From: an uncultured Clostridia bacterium | Lineage (GTDB): Bacteria; Bacillota; Clostridia; TANB77; CAG-508 | DNA: 44,973 nucleotides | Direction: 5' to 3' | NCBI GenBank assembly: GCA_944387425.1 | Contig: CALXEV010000010.1 | Coordinates: forward strand, 1 to 44,973 | Part shown: one piece after another, positions 24,898-33,028 of the stretch | How the letters are laid out: every line of letters begins with the position of its first letter | How positions within the stretch are numbered: the stretch's first letter is position 1 | The notes under the pieces: generated by a model | The model's input: the letters and a program-made list of their open reading frames with translations, nothing else | Told to the model about the DNA's origin: nothing | The model's database searches: none | Position numbers and translations under genes: made by a program

Positions 24898-25513
24898 TAA
24901 ATTAGTACAGGCATTGAAAGCAACTATTAGTAGTATAATAGTTGCTTTCTTTATTACAAGTGCACTAATGCTTGTAATATATCTATTTTGTGGGCAAGAA
25001 ATAGAAGAGATTTTTTCATTAGTAAGTAAAGTATCAATAGACATAAATCCTGAAAGAGAACAAGAACCAATAGAAATTGATACAGATGACAACACCTTAG
25101 TTAATTACCCTGAATATGGAACTCAATATGCAACAATAAAAATTGATAAAATAGATTTAGAAGCACCAGTTTATTATGGTGATACACTAGAAATTCTAAA
25201 AAAAGGTGTTGGACATTCAAGTGGTAGTTACTTCCCTGGAGAAGGTGGTTCAATAATTTATATGGGTCACAATTCTAAAAAAATGTTTAGAAGATTTTCA
25301 GAACTACAAATAGGAAATGAAATTAAAGTAACAACAACATATGGGGAATATACATATAAAATATATGATATGCAATTAATAAAAGAAACAGAAGTTGACA
25401 AACTTCCAATTCAAAAAGAAAAAGAAATCTTAATGGTATATACATGCTATCCATTCAATAATATTGGATATGCAACACAAAGATATGTAGTATATGCAGA
25501 ACTAGTAAAGTAG
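24887..25513 (+). CDS. Sortase (class D/E-like transpeptidase)
   Basis: 208 residues with an N-terminal membrane anchor (about 12-35) and an extracellular sortase barrel. The catalytic residues are all visible: H128 in IIYMGHNS, C187 in MVYTCYPF and R199 in GYATQRYVV. It cleaves sorting signals at the T/A-G bond and joins the protein to peptidoglycan or to a pilus subunit. The small size and TC-Y-P context suggest class D or E, consistent with the LAYTG substrate encoded just upstream. The ATG overlaps the end of that gene by 11 bases, so translation is coupled. No strong ribosome site is seen. Confidence 0.9.
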   Translation: MHNNKLVQALKATISSIIVAFFITSALMLVIYLFCGQEIEEIFSLVSKVSIDINPEREQEPIEIDTDDNTLVNYPEYGTQYATIKIDKIDLEAPVYYGDTLEILKKGVGHSSGSYFPGEGGSIIYMGHNSKKMFRRFSELQIGNEIKVTTTYGEYTYKIYDMQLIKETEVDKLPIQKEKEILMVYTCYPFNNIGYATQRYVVYAELVK

Positions 25514-25526
25514 AAAGGAAAAGAAA

Positions 25527-26375
25527 ATGAAAGTATTAATAAACATTATAAAAATAATAATTATAGCAATACTTACTATATGTATTCTTTTTTTGGGTAT
25601 AAGAAATATATTTTCTTCTACAATTCTAGATCAGTCATATATTACAAGTAAATTAGAAGAAACAAATTTATACCATGAAACATATGAGTTAGTAAAATCA
25701 AATTTTGAAAATTATATATATCAATCAGGATTAGATGAAATTGTGCTAGAAGATATATGTACAGAAGAAAAAGTTAAAAATGATTTAAACACAATATTAT
25801 CAAACATCTATCAAGGAACAGACGTTAAAATTGATACAACAGAAATCGTAGATAATTTAAATAAAAATATTGATGAATTAGACATAAAAACAAGTAGTAA
25901 TGCAAAAGCAATAGATCAATTTGTACAACATATATGTGATGAATATACAGATACAATATTACACACAAAATATGAAACAAGTATAAATGAAATGTATTCA
26001 AAAGCAGTTGACTTGCTTGAAAAAATCAATAAAATAGTTTTAATTGTTGCATTAGTATCTGCAATACTTTTAATAATATTAAATATCAAAAATATATCAA
26101 AACTAATTCAAAATTTAGGTACAGCCCTTTTAGCTTCTTCTGTATTTGTGCTAGTGGCACATAATATTGTAACAACAAAAGTATATGTGGAAGACATAAA
26201 AGTATTTAATGATGCTTTCTCTAACACATTAGTAACTATATTGAAAGATGTACTACAAAAAATACAATCTTTTGGAATTGTTACATTAGTAATTGCAATT
26301 GTTTTAATAATAGTATATGCAATAATTGTGTTTTGCAAACCAGCAAATGCAAAACATATTGCAGAAGAGGAATAG
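25527..26375 (+). CDS. Hypothetical membrane protein linked to sortase
   Basis: 282 residues with one N-terminal helix (about 5-27), a soluble extracytoplasmic domain (28-165) rich in charged helices with two cysteines, and three C-terminal helices (about 167-187, 196-214 and 246-271). It ends in a short polar tail (KPANAKHIAEEE). It lies 14 bases after the sortase gene with its own AGAAAGGAAA ribosome site, so it is in the same operon. I recognise no family. The 1+3 helix layout with a loop outside suggests an envelope-assembly or sensing accessory. The role is unknown. Confidence 0.7.
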   Translation: MKVLINIIKIIIIAILTICILFLGIRNIFSSTILDQSYITSKLEETNLYHETYELVKSNFENYIYQSGLDEIVLEDICTEEKVKNDLNTILSNIYQGTDVKIDTTEIVDNLNKNIDELDIKTSSNAKAIDQFVQHICDEYTDTILHTKYETSINEMYSKAVDLLEKINKIVLIVALVSAILLIILNIKNISKLIQNLGTALLASSVFVLVAHNIVTTKVYVEDIKVFNDAFSNTLVTILKDVLQKIQSFGIVTLVIAIVLIIVYAIIVFCKPANAKHIAEEE

Positions 26376-26393
26376 CATAATAAGGGGGAAAAA

Positions 26394-27122
26394 ATGGAAG
26401 AACTAGATTTAAAAGAACTACTACAAGTTTTTTGGGAAAAGAAAATATCAATAATATTAATAGTTGCAATATTTATAGTAATTGGAGTTATTTATACATT
26501 TGGTTTTGTTGAACCAGAATATCAATCAGTAACATCATTATTATTAGCAACAAATTCATCATCAAATTCACAAACACCATCAACATCAATCACAACATCA
26601 GATGTTACATTAAATTCAAATTTAGTTGAAACATATAGTGATTTGGTAGGAAGTCATTCGGTATTACGTACTGTGCTATCAAATTTGGCAATTGACCAAA
26701 GTTTAGAAGAAAGTATTAAAAAGAATGTTGCTGTAACAGCTAAAGATGGTACTGAAGTAATAAATATAACTGTAACAAATGATGACCCAGTGATGGCACA
26801 AAAAATTGCTAATGAAATTGCAAAAGTATTTATGGAAAGAATTAAAGAATGGTATGGAATAGAAAATCTTCATGTTGTTGATGAAGCAGAGGTAAATAAC
26901 ACACCATCAAATATCAATCATCCACGTGATATAGTAATATTTGGAGCTGCAGGCTTTGTGCTAGCATTGTTATATGTATTAATAGCAAATATGTTAGATA
27001 CAACAATAAAATCTGCACAAGATATAGAAAAAATTGCTGGTTATACAGTTCTAGCATCAATTCCAGTATATGATTTGTCATCAGATAATAAAAAAAGAGG
27101 AAAAAGAGGAGGTAAAAGATAA
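26394..27122 (+). CDS. Wzz/CapA-like polysaccharide co-polymerase (kinase modulator)
   Basis: A 242-residue chain-length determinant with two membrane helices (about 18-38 and 177-198) flanking an extracytoplasmic domain. The N-terminal EELDLKELLQVFWEKKISII is the Wzz signature. The C-terminal cytoplasmic tail (GKRGGKR) is basic. In Gram-positive bacteria this protein activates the BY-kinase encoded next. Its stop and the kinase start overlap by one base (TAATG), which signals stoichiometric expression. AGGGGGAAA ribosome site. It probably controls the length and export of the EPS made by the upstream operon. Confidence 0.92.
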   Translation: MEELDLKELLQVFWEKKISIILIVAIFIVIGVIYTFGFVEPEYQSVTSLLLATNSSSNSQTPSTSITTSDVTLNSNLVETYSDLVGSHSVLRTVLSNLAIDQSLEESIKKNVAVTAKDGTEVINITVTNDDPVMAQKIANEIAKVFMERIKEWYGIENLHVVDEAEVNNTPSNINHPRDIVIFGAAGFVLALLYVLIANMLDTTIKSAQDIEKIAGYTVLASIPVYDLSSDNKKRGKRGGKR

Positions 27123-27970
27123 TGATAAAAAAAGAATTAGTAGCACATAAAGATCCAAAATCTCCTGTATCTGAGACATTCAGAACACTTAGAACAAATA
27201 TACAATTTATGAATACAAATAAAAGATTAAAAACTTTACTTGTAACATCAACAATGCCAGGAGAAGGCAAATCATGGGTAGCATCAAACCTTGCAGTAAC
27301 TTTTGCACAAGCAGGAAGAAGAGTAATATTAATAGATGCTGACATGAGAAAGGGTAGAGTATATAGTATATTTGGAGTTACTCCAAGACCAGGATTATCT
27401 AATTATCTTTCTGGAGTTGGTGAAAATGATGAAAGAAATGATTTGGGAAATTATTTAAGAAAAACAGAAATTCCAAATTTATATGTAATGCCGGCAGGAA
27501 ATATACCACCAAACCCATCAGAATTATTAGTAACTCATCAAATGAGAAATCTTTTAGAAGAACTAAAAAGAGAATGTGATATTGTTATAATTGATGGAAC
27601 ACCATCAAAACTAGTAACAGATTCAGTTATATTATCTAGATTTACAGATTCTACAATAGTTGTAACTGCTCACAATCAAACTAAAAAAGATGATTTGGCT
27701 CAAGTTGTAAAAGATATAAAAAATGTAGGTGGACATGTTGCAGGAGTTGTATATAATAAAATACCAATAGCTTCTAAAAAATATAATGAAACATATTATT
27801 ATGCTTCAACATCTCAAAAAATAAAAACAAGAGAAGATATGGAAAATGAACAAAGAAGAGTTGAACAAAAAAATAGAGTAAATGATATTTTAAGCAGAGA
27901 TAGAAAACCAGAGGAATCAAAAAGAACACCTCCAGATGATGGAGATATACCAAGGGCAATGAGAAAATAA
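27122..27970 (+). CDS. CapB/YwqD-type bacterial tyrosine kinase (BY-kinase)
   Basis: A 282-residue cytoplasmic autokinase. Walker A is TMPGEGKS (44-51), Walker A' is VILIDADMRKGR (68-79) and Walker B is CDIVIIDGTP (152-161). A tyrosine cluster (Y221, Y225, Y226, Y227 in KKYNETYYYAS) is the likely autophosphorylation site. It is internal, because an unusual charged 50-residue tail (ENEQRRVEQK...RTPPDDGDIP) follows. Most homologues end soon after the tyrosines. It would cycle between phosphorylated and dephosphorylated states with the Wzz-like partner and the phosphatase next door to set polymer assembly. Confidence 0.93.
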   Translation: MIKKELVAHKDPKSPVSETFRTLRTNIQFMNTNKRLKTLLVTSTMPGEGKSWVASNLAVTFAQAGRRVILIDADMRKGRVYSIFGVTPRPGLSNYLSGVGENDERNDLGNYLRKTEIPNLYVMPAGNIPPNPSELLVTHQMRNLLEELKRECDIVIIDGTPSKLVTDSVILSRFTDSTIVVTAHNQTKKDDLAQVVKDIKNVGGHVAGVVYNKIPIASKKYNETYYYASTSQKIKTREDMENEQRRVEQKNRVNDILSRDRKPEESKRTPPDDGDIPRAMRK

Positions 27971-27987
27971 TATAAATAGGAGAAGAT

Positions 27988-28698
27988 ATGATAGATTTTC
28001 ATTCACATATATTACCAGGTATAGATGATGGCTCTAGAAGTATAGAACAAACAATAAGAATGTTAAAAGAAGCAAAAGAAGCAGGATTTACTAAAATAAT
28101 ATCTACTTCACATTATATGGAGGGGTATTATGAAAGTGATGAAACTGAAAGAATAGAATTATTAAATGAGGTACAAAAAAATATAAGTGGAATAGAGCTA
28201 TATCTTGGCAATGAAATATATATAACAAATAATATGATTGATTTAATACAAAATAAACAAGCATCAACAATTAATAATTCTAAATATGTATTATTTGAAT
28301 TTCCATTATCAGCTAAATCTATGAATGACAAAGAAGTTGTATATAGATTAATAGAAAATGGATTTGTTCCTGTAATAGCCCATCCAGAAAGATATTCATA
28401 TGTTCAAGATAATCCAGAATATATAGAAGAATTGGCTGAAATGGGAGCATTATTTCAAGCAAACTATGGAAGTATTATTGGAATGTATGGAAAAAAGGCA
28501 GAAAAAACATTAAAGAAGTTATTGAAAAATGATTTGATTCGTTTCTTTGGTACAGATTCACATAGAATTGACCAAGTTTATACTAAAATGCCAAAAATCT
28601 TAAAAAAACTTCACAAAGTTTTATCAGATGAAGAAATAGAAGAATTTACAGTAATAAATCCACAAAAAGTATTAAATAATGAAGAAATAGAAGATTAA
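27988..28698 (+). CDS. CpsB/YwqE-type PHP tyrosine phosphatase
   Basis: A 236-residue metal-dependent phosphatase of the PHP fold. The active-site motifs are MIDFHSHILPGIDDGS (H-x-H near the N-terminus), STSHYMEG, VIAHPERY and FFGTDSH. It dephosphorylates the BY-kinase and thereby resets the EPS assembly machine. AGGAGA ribosome site 17 bases after the kinase gene. It is the last gene of this transcription unit, followed by a strong terminator. Confidence 0.94.
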   Translation: MIDFHSHILPGIDDGSRSIEQTIRMLKEAKEAGFTKIISTSHYMEGYYESDETERIELLNEVQKNISGIELYLGNEIYITNNMIDLIQNKQASTINNSKYVLFEFPLSAKSMNDKEVVYRLIENGFVPVIAHPERYSYVQDNPEYIEELAEMGALFQANYGSIIGMYGKKAEKTLKKLLKNDLIRFFGTDSHRIDQVYTKMPKILKKLHKVLSDEEIEEFTVINPQKVLNNEEIED

Positions 28699-28703
28699 TA
28701 AAT

Positions 28704-28731
28704 AAGGCAGGAGCACATCTCCTGCCTTTAT
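28704..28731 (+). terminator. Intrinsic terminator after the EPS-control genes
   Basis: AAGGCAGGAG (28704-28713) pairs with CTCCTGCCTT (28719-28728) around CACAT. A short T-rich run follows. Confidence 0.85.
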
Positions 28732-28811
28732 GTATGCTTAAATAAAAAACATATATAAAACCAAGAAAAATACTTCTGCCAAGTGAATATAAAATCTAGT
28801 TATAAATTAAA

Positions 28812-29021
28812 CTATTTGTTAGCCATATTGTTTTCAACTTGTTGTATCATTTTTCTAACCATATTTCCACCGATTTTACCAGCATCTTTAGCTGATATAT
28901 CTCCATTATATCCGTCTTTTAAAGTAACACCTACTTCTGAAGCAACTTCATATTTGAATTTATCTAAAGCGCTCATAGCTTCTGGAACTAATTTTTTGTT
29001 GCTGTTATTTGAGTTTGCCAT
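28812..29021 (-). CDS. Alpha/beta-type small acid-soluble spore protein
   Basis: A 69-residue SASP that coats forespore DNA and is degraded by the GPR protease at germination. EAMSALDKFKYEVASEVGV contains the GPR cleavage context (K-Y-E-V-A-S-E), and GGNMVRKMIQQVENNMA is the conserved C-terminal helix. The first residues are polar and Asn-rich, as usual. AGGAGGTG precedes the ATG. A weak sigma-G-like site (GTTTA, 18 bp, CATCATA on the minus strand, 29083-29112) lies about 60 bases upstream. It is transcribed away from the HAD gene. Confidence 0.96.
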   Translation of the reverse strand: MANSNNSNKKLVPEAMSALDKFKYEVASEVGVTLKDGYNGDISAKDAGKIGGNMVRKMIQQVENNMANK

Positions 29022-29156
29022 GTTTTTTCACCTCCTGCTATATATAACATTTCTTAGAAAAAACTATTGCTTTTTCTAAACATATGATGTACAATTTTTA
29101 ATGAAAATAAACAGGAAATTTTTTGAAAAATAACGAAAATTTGGAGAGATGAACAT

Positions 29157-30032
29157 ATGTATAAACTAATAGCAATAGATTTAGATGGAACAATGCTAAA
29201 TCAATATGGAATAGTTACAGAAAAAACAAAAGAAACATTAAAAAAAGCACAAGAGAAAGGAATGGAAGTAGTAATTGCTTCAGGAAGACCAATTGACTCA
29301 ATAAAAAATATCGCAAAAGAGATTCAAAGCAAAAAATATTTCATTTCAGGAAATGGTGCTATATTATATGATATAAAAAATGAACAAATTTTATACGAAA
29401 ACACATTAAAAAAATCAAAAGTTTTAGATATTATAAAAATTTGTGAAGAAAATAGCATATATTATAATATTTACACAGAAAAAGAAATTTTGGCCAAGAA
29501 TTTAAATTATAATGTCTTATATTATTACAAAGAAAATTTAAGCAAAGAAGAACAACAAAAAACACACATAAATTTGATCGAAAATTTATATGATTATATA
29601 TCAAAAAAAGATGAAAAAATTATAAAAATCACAATATGTGATAGTCATCAAGCAATATTTAATTCTATAATAAAAAAACTTAAAGAAATATCAGATATAG
29701 AAGTTTTAGAAGTTTCACATATGTCTAGAAAAATAATTAGACAAGGAACAGAAGATGTTCCAATTGAATATTTTTACACTGAGATTTCTGCAAAAAATGT
29801 TGATAAATGGAATACTATAGAATTTTTAGCACAAAAAATAAAAGTTTTGCCAGATGAAATTGTGGCAATAGGAGATAACATAAATGATATTAAAATGATA
29901 AAAAATGCCGGACTTGGAATTGCAATGGGGCAAAGTTCTCCTAAAGTGCAAGAAATGGCAAATACAATTACAAAAACAAATATAGAAGATGGTGTATCAT
30001 ATGCTATAGAGCATATTTTAATAGAGATTTAA
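29157..30032 (+). CDS. Cof-type HAD phosphatase (YidA/YwpJ-like)
   Basis: A 291-residue haloacid-dehalogenase hydrolase, class IIB. Motif I is IAIDLDGTML (nucleophile D8, acid D10). Motif II is VIASGRP, a conserved lysine follows, and motif IV is AIGDNINDIKMI. The C2B cap occupies about residues 85-190. AGLGIAMGQSSPKVQEMANT and IEDGVSYAIE complete the signature. Members hydrolyse sugar phosphates or similar small phosphates. The substrate cannot be predicted. GGAGAG ribosome site; apparently monocistronic. Confidence 0.93.
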   Translation: MYKLIAIDLDGTMLNQYGIVTEKTKETLKKAQEKGMEVVIASGRPIDSIKNIAKEIQSKKYFISGNGAILYDIKNEQILYENTLKKSKVLDIIKICEENSIYYNIYTEKEILAKNLNYNVLYYYKENLSKEEQQKTHINLIENLYDYISKKDEKIIKITICDSHQAIFNSIIKKLKEISDIEVLEVSHMSRKIIRQGTEDVPIEYFYTEISAKNVDKWNTIEFLAQKIKVLPDEIVAIGDNINDIKMIKNAGLGIAMGQSSPKVQEMANTITKTNIEDGVSYAIEHILIEI

Positions 30033-30037
30033 AAAAT

Positions 30038-30076
30038 ATTACAATAATATTACAATAATATTAATTTTGTATTACA
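30038..30076 (+). promoter_or_regulatory. Four 11-bp-phased ATTACA repeats upstream of the Tad-like operon
   Basis: ATTACA at 30038, 30049 and 30071 and the variant ATTAAT at 30060 form an unbroken 11-bp register. Each is preceded by T, giving TATTACAA for the three exact copies. They end 14 bp before the -35 box. The pattern (hexamer plus 5-bp spacer, repeated) is that of OmpR/PhoB-family response-regulator sites. The same hexamer in reverse complement, TGTAAT/C, occurs with the same period before the cohesin gene. Confidence 0.6.
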
Positions 30077-30090
30077 AACTAAATACTTTG

Positions 30091-30119
30091 TTGATTTTGA
30101 ACTAAAAATGTTGTAAAAT
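30091..30119 (+). promoter_or_regulatory. Sigma-A promoter of the Tad-like operon
   Basis: TTGATT (30091-30096), exactly 17 bp, TAAAAT (30114-30119). The start near 30126 gives a leader of about 45 nt that contains AAAGGAGG. Confidence 0.68.
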
Positions 30120-30170
30120 AAAAAAAGATAGCGTATAAATTATAAGCTAACTTAAAGGAGGAAATATAAA

Positions 30171-31385
30171 ATGGCATCTAATCCAATGCAAAGAAAAGCA
30201 AGAAATTCATTCTTATTAGGAATGATTATAACATTATTAATAACTGGAGCAATAATAGTATTTCTATTTTTGCAATTAAACCAACAAATACAAGCTAAAA
30301 AAGAGTTGGAAGCACAAAAAGTAAATGTATACACATTAAGTACAGATGTAAAATCAGGACAAGTAATAACAGAGGATATGTTTACAATGTTGTCTGTAGA
30401 TAAAAATACTATTCCAGCAAATGCAACATCTGTAATAGATGTAATAGATTCATGGTATTTACAAACTAAAGATGGACAAATGTTTAATACAGATGCAGAA
30501 GGCTTATACTTAAATGAATCTGATTCGTTAATAGAACTTACTGAGCAAGATGGTGGATATTATAGAAATGATACCCAAGAACGAGTTACACTAAGAACAG
30601 ATCCATTAAGTTATGATGGATATTTGTTCATGGTTGATACAAATAGCGAAGATTCAATCACAAGAGTATATCAAGAAGATAATGGAAACTATTACAGATT
30701 TAGATTAGAATCAGATAACACAACAATTTCAAAAGAGTATATAGAAGTGAATAATGTACCAGTTGTTGCAAAATTGGATTTAATGAAAAATACTGTAGTC
30801 ACTGCAGACTTAGTTGTACAATCAGATGAAGTTATTACAGATGATGTAAGAAGAGAAGAATATAATATGATAACTTTACCAGTAGATTTGATGACAGATG
30901 ACTATGTTGATATAAGAGTTATGTTCCCAAATGGACAGAACTTTATAGTTGTATCAAAAGCATTAGTAGAAGTTCCACAAAATCCAGATGAAACATACAT
31001 ATCAGATACAATCTGGTTAAATTTAAGAGAAGATGAAATATTAATGATGTCTAGTGCCATAGTTGAAGCATATGGAGTTCAAGGTGCAAAAATATATGCA
31101 ACTAAATATGCAGAACCAGGAATGCAAGCTGCTGCAACACCAAACTATGTTCCAAATCAAGATGTATTAGCAGAAATTCAAAGAGATCCAAACATTGTTG
31201 AAACAGCTATGAATGCAATAAGAGCAAGAATAACACAAGATGCTGCAAACTTAAGAAATCAATATATTCAATCAATAATAAATAGCGATCAAGGATATAG
31301 TGGAAATGTTCAATCAGGAATGGAAACAGGAATAACTAATTCAGATTCTGCAAGAAGACAATATATAGAATCAATGCAATACTAA
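30171..31385 (+). CDS. CpaB/RcpC-like pilus assembly protein with SAF domain
   Basis: 404 residues. An N-terminal membrane helix (about 14-35) is followed by an extracytoplasmic SAF-like domain: VYTLSTDVKSGQVITEDMFT (about 49-68), and a second conserved block VPVVAKLDLMKNTVVTADLV. The C-terminal region contains IWLNLREDEILMMSSAIVEA. This is the layout of CpaB/RcpC from Tad pilus systems, where it bridges membrane and cell wall. The polar C-terminal tail (Q, N, S-rich, 350-404) is unusual. It starts the operon, with AAAGGAGG as ribosome site. Family assignment is by architecture and by the genes that follow. Confidence 0.75.
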   Translation: MASNPMQRKARNSFLLGMIITLLITGAIIVFLFLQLNQQIQAKKELEAQKVNVYTLSTDVKSGQVITEDMFTMLSVDKNTIPANATSVIDVIDSWYLQTKDGQMFNTDAEGLYLNESDSLIELTEQDGGYYRNDTQERVTLRTDPLSYDGYLFMVDTNSEDSITRVYQEDNGNYYRFRLESDNTTISKEYIEVNNVPVVAKLDLMKNTVVTADLVVQSDEVITDDVRREEYNMITLPVDLMTDDYVDIRVMFPNGQNFIVVSKALVEVPQNPDETYISDTIWLNLREDEILMMSSAIVEAYGVQGAKIYATKYAEPGMQAAATPNYVPNQDVLAEIQRDPNIVETAMNAIRARITQDAANLRNQYIQSIINSDQGYSGNVQSGMETGITNSDSARRQYIESMQY

Positions 31386-31389
31386 TAGA

Positions 31390-31414
31390 TAAGGGCATAT
31401 CTAATATGCCCTTA
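31390..31414 (+). terminator. Intra-operon hairpin after the CpaB-like gene
   Basis: AAGGGCATAT (31391-31400) pairs with ATATGCCCTT (31404-31413) around CTA. No T run follows. It probably attenuates transcription or marks an mRNA processing point, lowering the downstream genes relative to the first, rather than ending transcription. Confidence 0.5.
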
Positions 31415-31454
31415 CTATGAAGTTTGAAAAGCAAACAGAAAGGAAAACAATAAT

Positions 31455-32141
31455 ATGAACAAAATAGGGTTTATTGGGGTATATGATAAAACAGATTTAA
31501 TACTATGTATTGCAAAAGTTTTGAAATTAGCTGGTAAAAAGGTTTTAGTTGTGGATGCTACAGTAACTCAAAAATGTAAATATGTAGTACCAGTTATAAA
31601 TCCTACAGTATCATATATAACTGAATTTGAAGAAATAGATGTAGCAATCGGCTTTGATAATTTTGAAGAAATCAGAAAATATATTGGATTAGAAGATAAT
31701 GAAGATTTTGAGTATGATTATGTATTAATTGATATAGATACATTTGACAAAATAATTGATTTTCAATTAACAAATGCAGACAAATTGTTTTATACAACAT
31801 CTTTTGATGCATATTCATTAAAAAAAGGAATAGATATTTTGAATCAACTAAAAGATCCTTTAAAAATGACAAAAATTTTTTATTCTAAAGAAATGTTAAA
31901 AGAAGAAGAAGAATATTTTGACTATCTAGCTTTAGGCGCAAAGGTTGAATGGAATGAAGACAAAATATATTTCTTATTAGAAAATGGAGATCAAGCTGCA
32001 ATTGTTGAAAATCAAAGATTAGAAAAAATTAAGTTTAAAAATTTAAGTAATGAGTATAGAGAAAATGTAATTTATTTGGTCAATAAAATAGATGACAAAA
32101 TAGGAGAAAGAACTATAAGAGGCATTATCAAAAATCTATAG
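31455..32141 (+). CDS. ParA/TadZ-like protein lacking a P-loop
   Basis: A 228-residue protein with the start of a ParA/MinD fold: KIGFIGVYDKTDLILCIAKV, then LKLAGKKVLVVDATVT. A Walker B-like strand, YDYVLIDIDTF, follows at about residues 90-100. At the Walker A position the G-K-T/S residues are missing (GVYDKTDLIL), so ATP binding as in ParA is unlikely. In Tad loci a TadZ/CpaE protein marks the pilus assembly site, and inactive receiver or ATPase modules occur in that family. It forms a pair with the next gene, 13 bases away. Confidence 0.62.
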   Translation: MNKIGFIGVYDKTDLILCIAKVLKLAGKKVLVVDATVTQKCKYVVPVINPTVSYITEFEEIDVAIGFDNFEEIRKYIGLEDNEDFEYDYVLIDIDTFDKIIDFQLTNADKLFYTTSFDAYSLKKGIDILNQLKDPLKMTKIFYSKEMLKEEEEYFDYLALGAKVEWNEDKIYFLLENGDQAAIVENQRLEKIKFKNLSNEYRENVIYLVNKIDDKIGERTIRGIIKNL

Positions 32142-32154
32142 AAGGAGAATAAAC

Positions 32155-33024
32155 ATGTCAGTTGTAACTTTTTGGAATGATGATAGAGAACAATCAGGTA
32201 AAACACTATCAGCTGTTGCTGTAGCAACGATGATGGCCATAGAACGTAATTTCAAAATATTGCTTTTATCTACTAGCTGCAATGACTCTACAATGAAAAA
32301 TTGCTTTTGGGTAGATTCTACTAGGAAAAATTCAAATAAAGATTTATTTGGAAGAAGTAGTAATAATATTGCAGTTGAAAATGGAATAGAAGGACTAACT
32401 AAATTAATTAGTGCAAATAAGATACAACCTTCAATAATTACAGATTATACACGTGTAATATTCAAAGGAAGACTAGAAGTTTTAAACGGATATACAGGAG
32501 CAGAAAATGATACAAATCCAAATGAATATAGTTTTCAAAAAGTATCAGAACTTTATCCAGAATTAATAAAAATTGCAAACCAATATTATGATATGGTAAT
32601 AGTAGATTTGGATAAGAACTTAAATCAAAAAATTAAAGATGAAATCTTAGAGATGACAAATGTAAATGTTTTTGTATTTACTCAAAGATTAGCTAGTTTA
32701 AATAGATATAATAATTTAAAGACAAATGATTTGAATATAAAAAGTCTTAAGTGTATACCTGTAATAGGAAAATATGATAAAGACAGTAAATATAACAAAA
32801 AAAATATAATGAGATATTTAGGAATAAAAAAAGATATAAATTTGATGCCATATAATAGATTATTCTTTGAAGCTGCAGAAGAAGCTAATGTAACAGAATT
32901 ATTCCTAAAACAAAGAAATATAAAAGATACAACAGATGATACATATATGTTTATAAATGAAGTTGTAAGATTAATAGACACAATTGTTCAAAGAGTGCAA
33001 GAATTGCAAAAGAAAATGAGGTGA
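32155..33024 (+). CDS. ParA/TadZ-like ATPase
   Basis: A 289-residue P-loop protein. The deviant Walker A is NDDREQSGKTLSAVAVATMM (S14-G15-K16-T17) and Walker B is YDMVIVDLDKN (about 143-153). The C-terminal half ends in a helix, RLIDTIVQRVQELQKKMR. It is the likely functional partner of the P-loop-less paralogue just upstream. By analogy with TadZ/CpaE it would recruit or position the assembly ATPase encoded next. AGAAGGAG ribosome site; only 4 bases separate it from the next start. The fold call is good; the TadZ role is inferred from context. Confidence 0.68.
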   Translation: MSVVTFWNDDREQSGKTLSAVAVATMMAIERNFKILLLSTSCNDSTMKNCFWVDSTRKNSNKDLFGRSSNNIAVENGIEGLTKLISANKIQPSIITDYTRVIFKGRLEVLNGYTGAENDTNPNEYSFQKVSELYPELIKIANQYYDMVIVDLDKNLNQKIKDEILEMTNVNVFVFTQRLASLNRYNNLKTNDLNIKSLKCIPVIGKYDKDSKYNKKNIMRYLGIKKDINLMPYNRLFFEAAEEANVTELFLKQRNIKDTTDDTYMFINEVVRLIDTIVQRVQELQKKMR

Positions 33025-33028
33025 AAAA

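Noticed and set aside
30036..30057. CRISPR-like or iteron array from the short direct repeats
   Set aside because: Units are 11 bp without unique spacers and sit just upstream of a promoter, so a regulator site fits and a CRISPR or replication origin does not.
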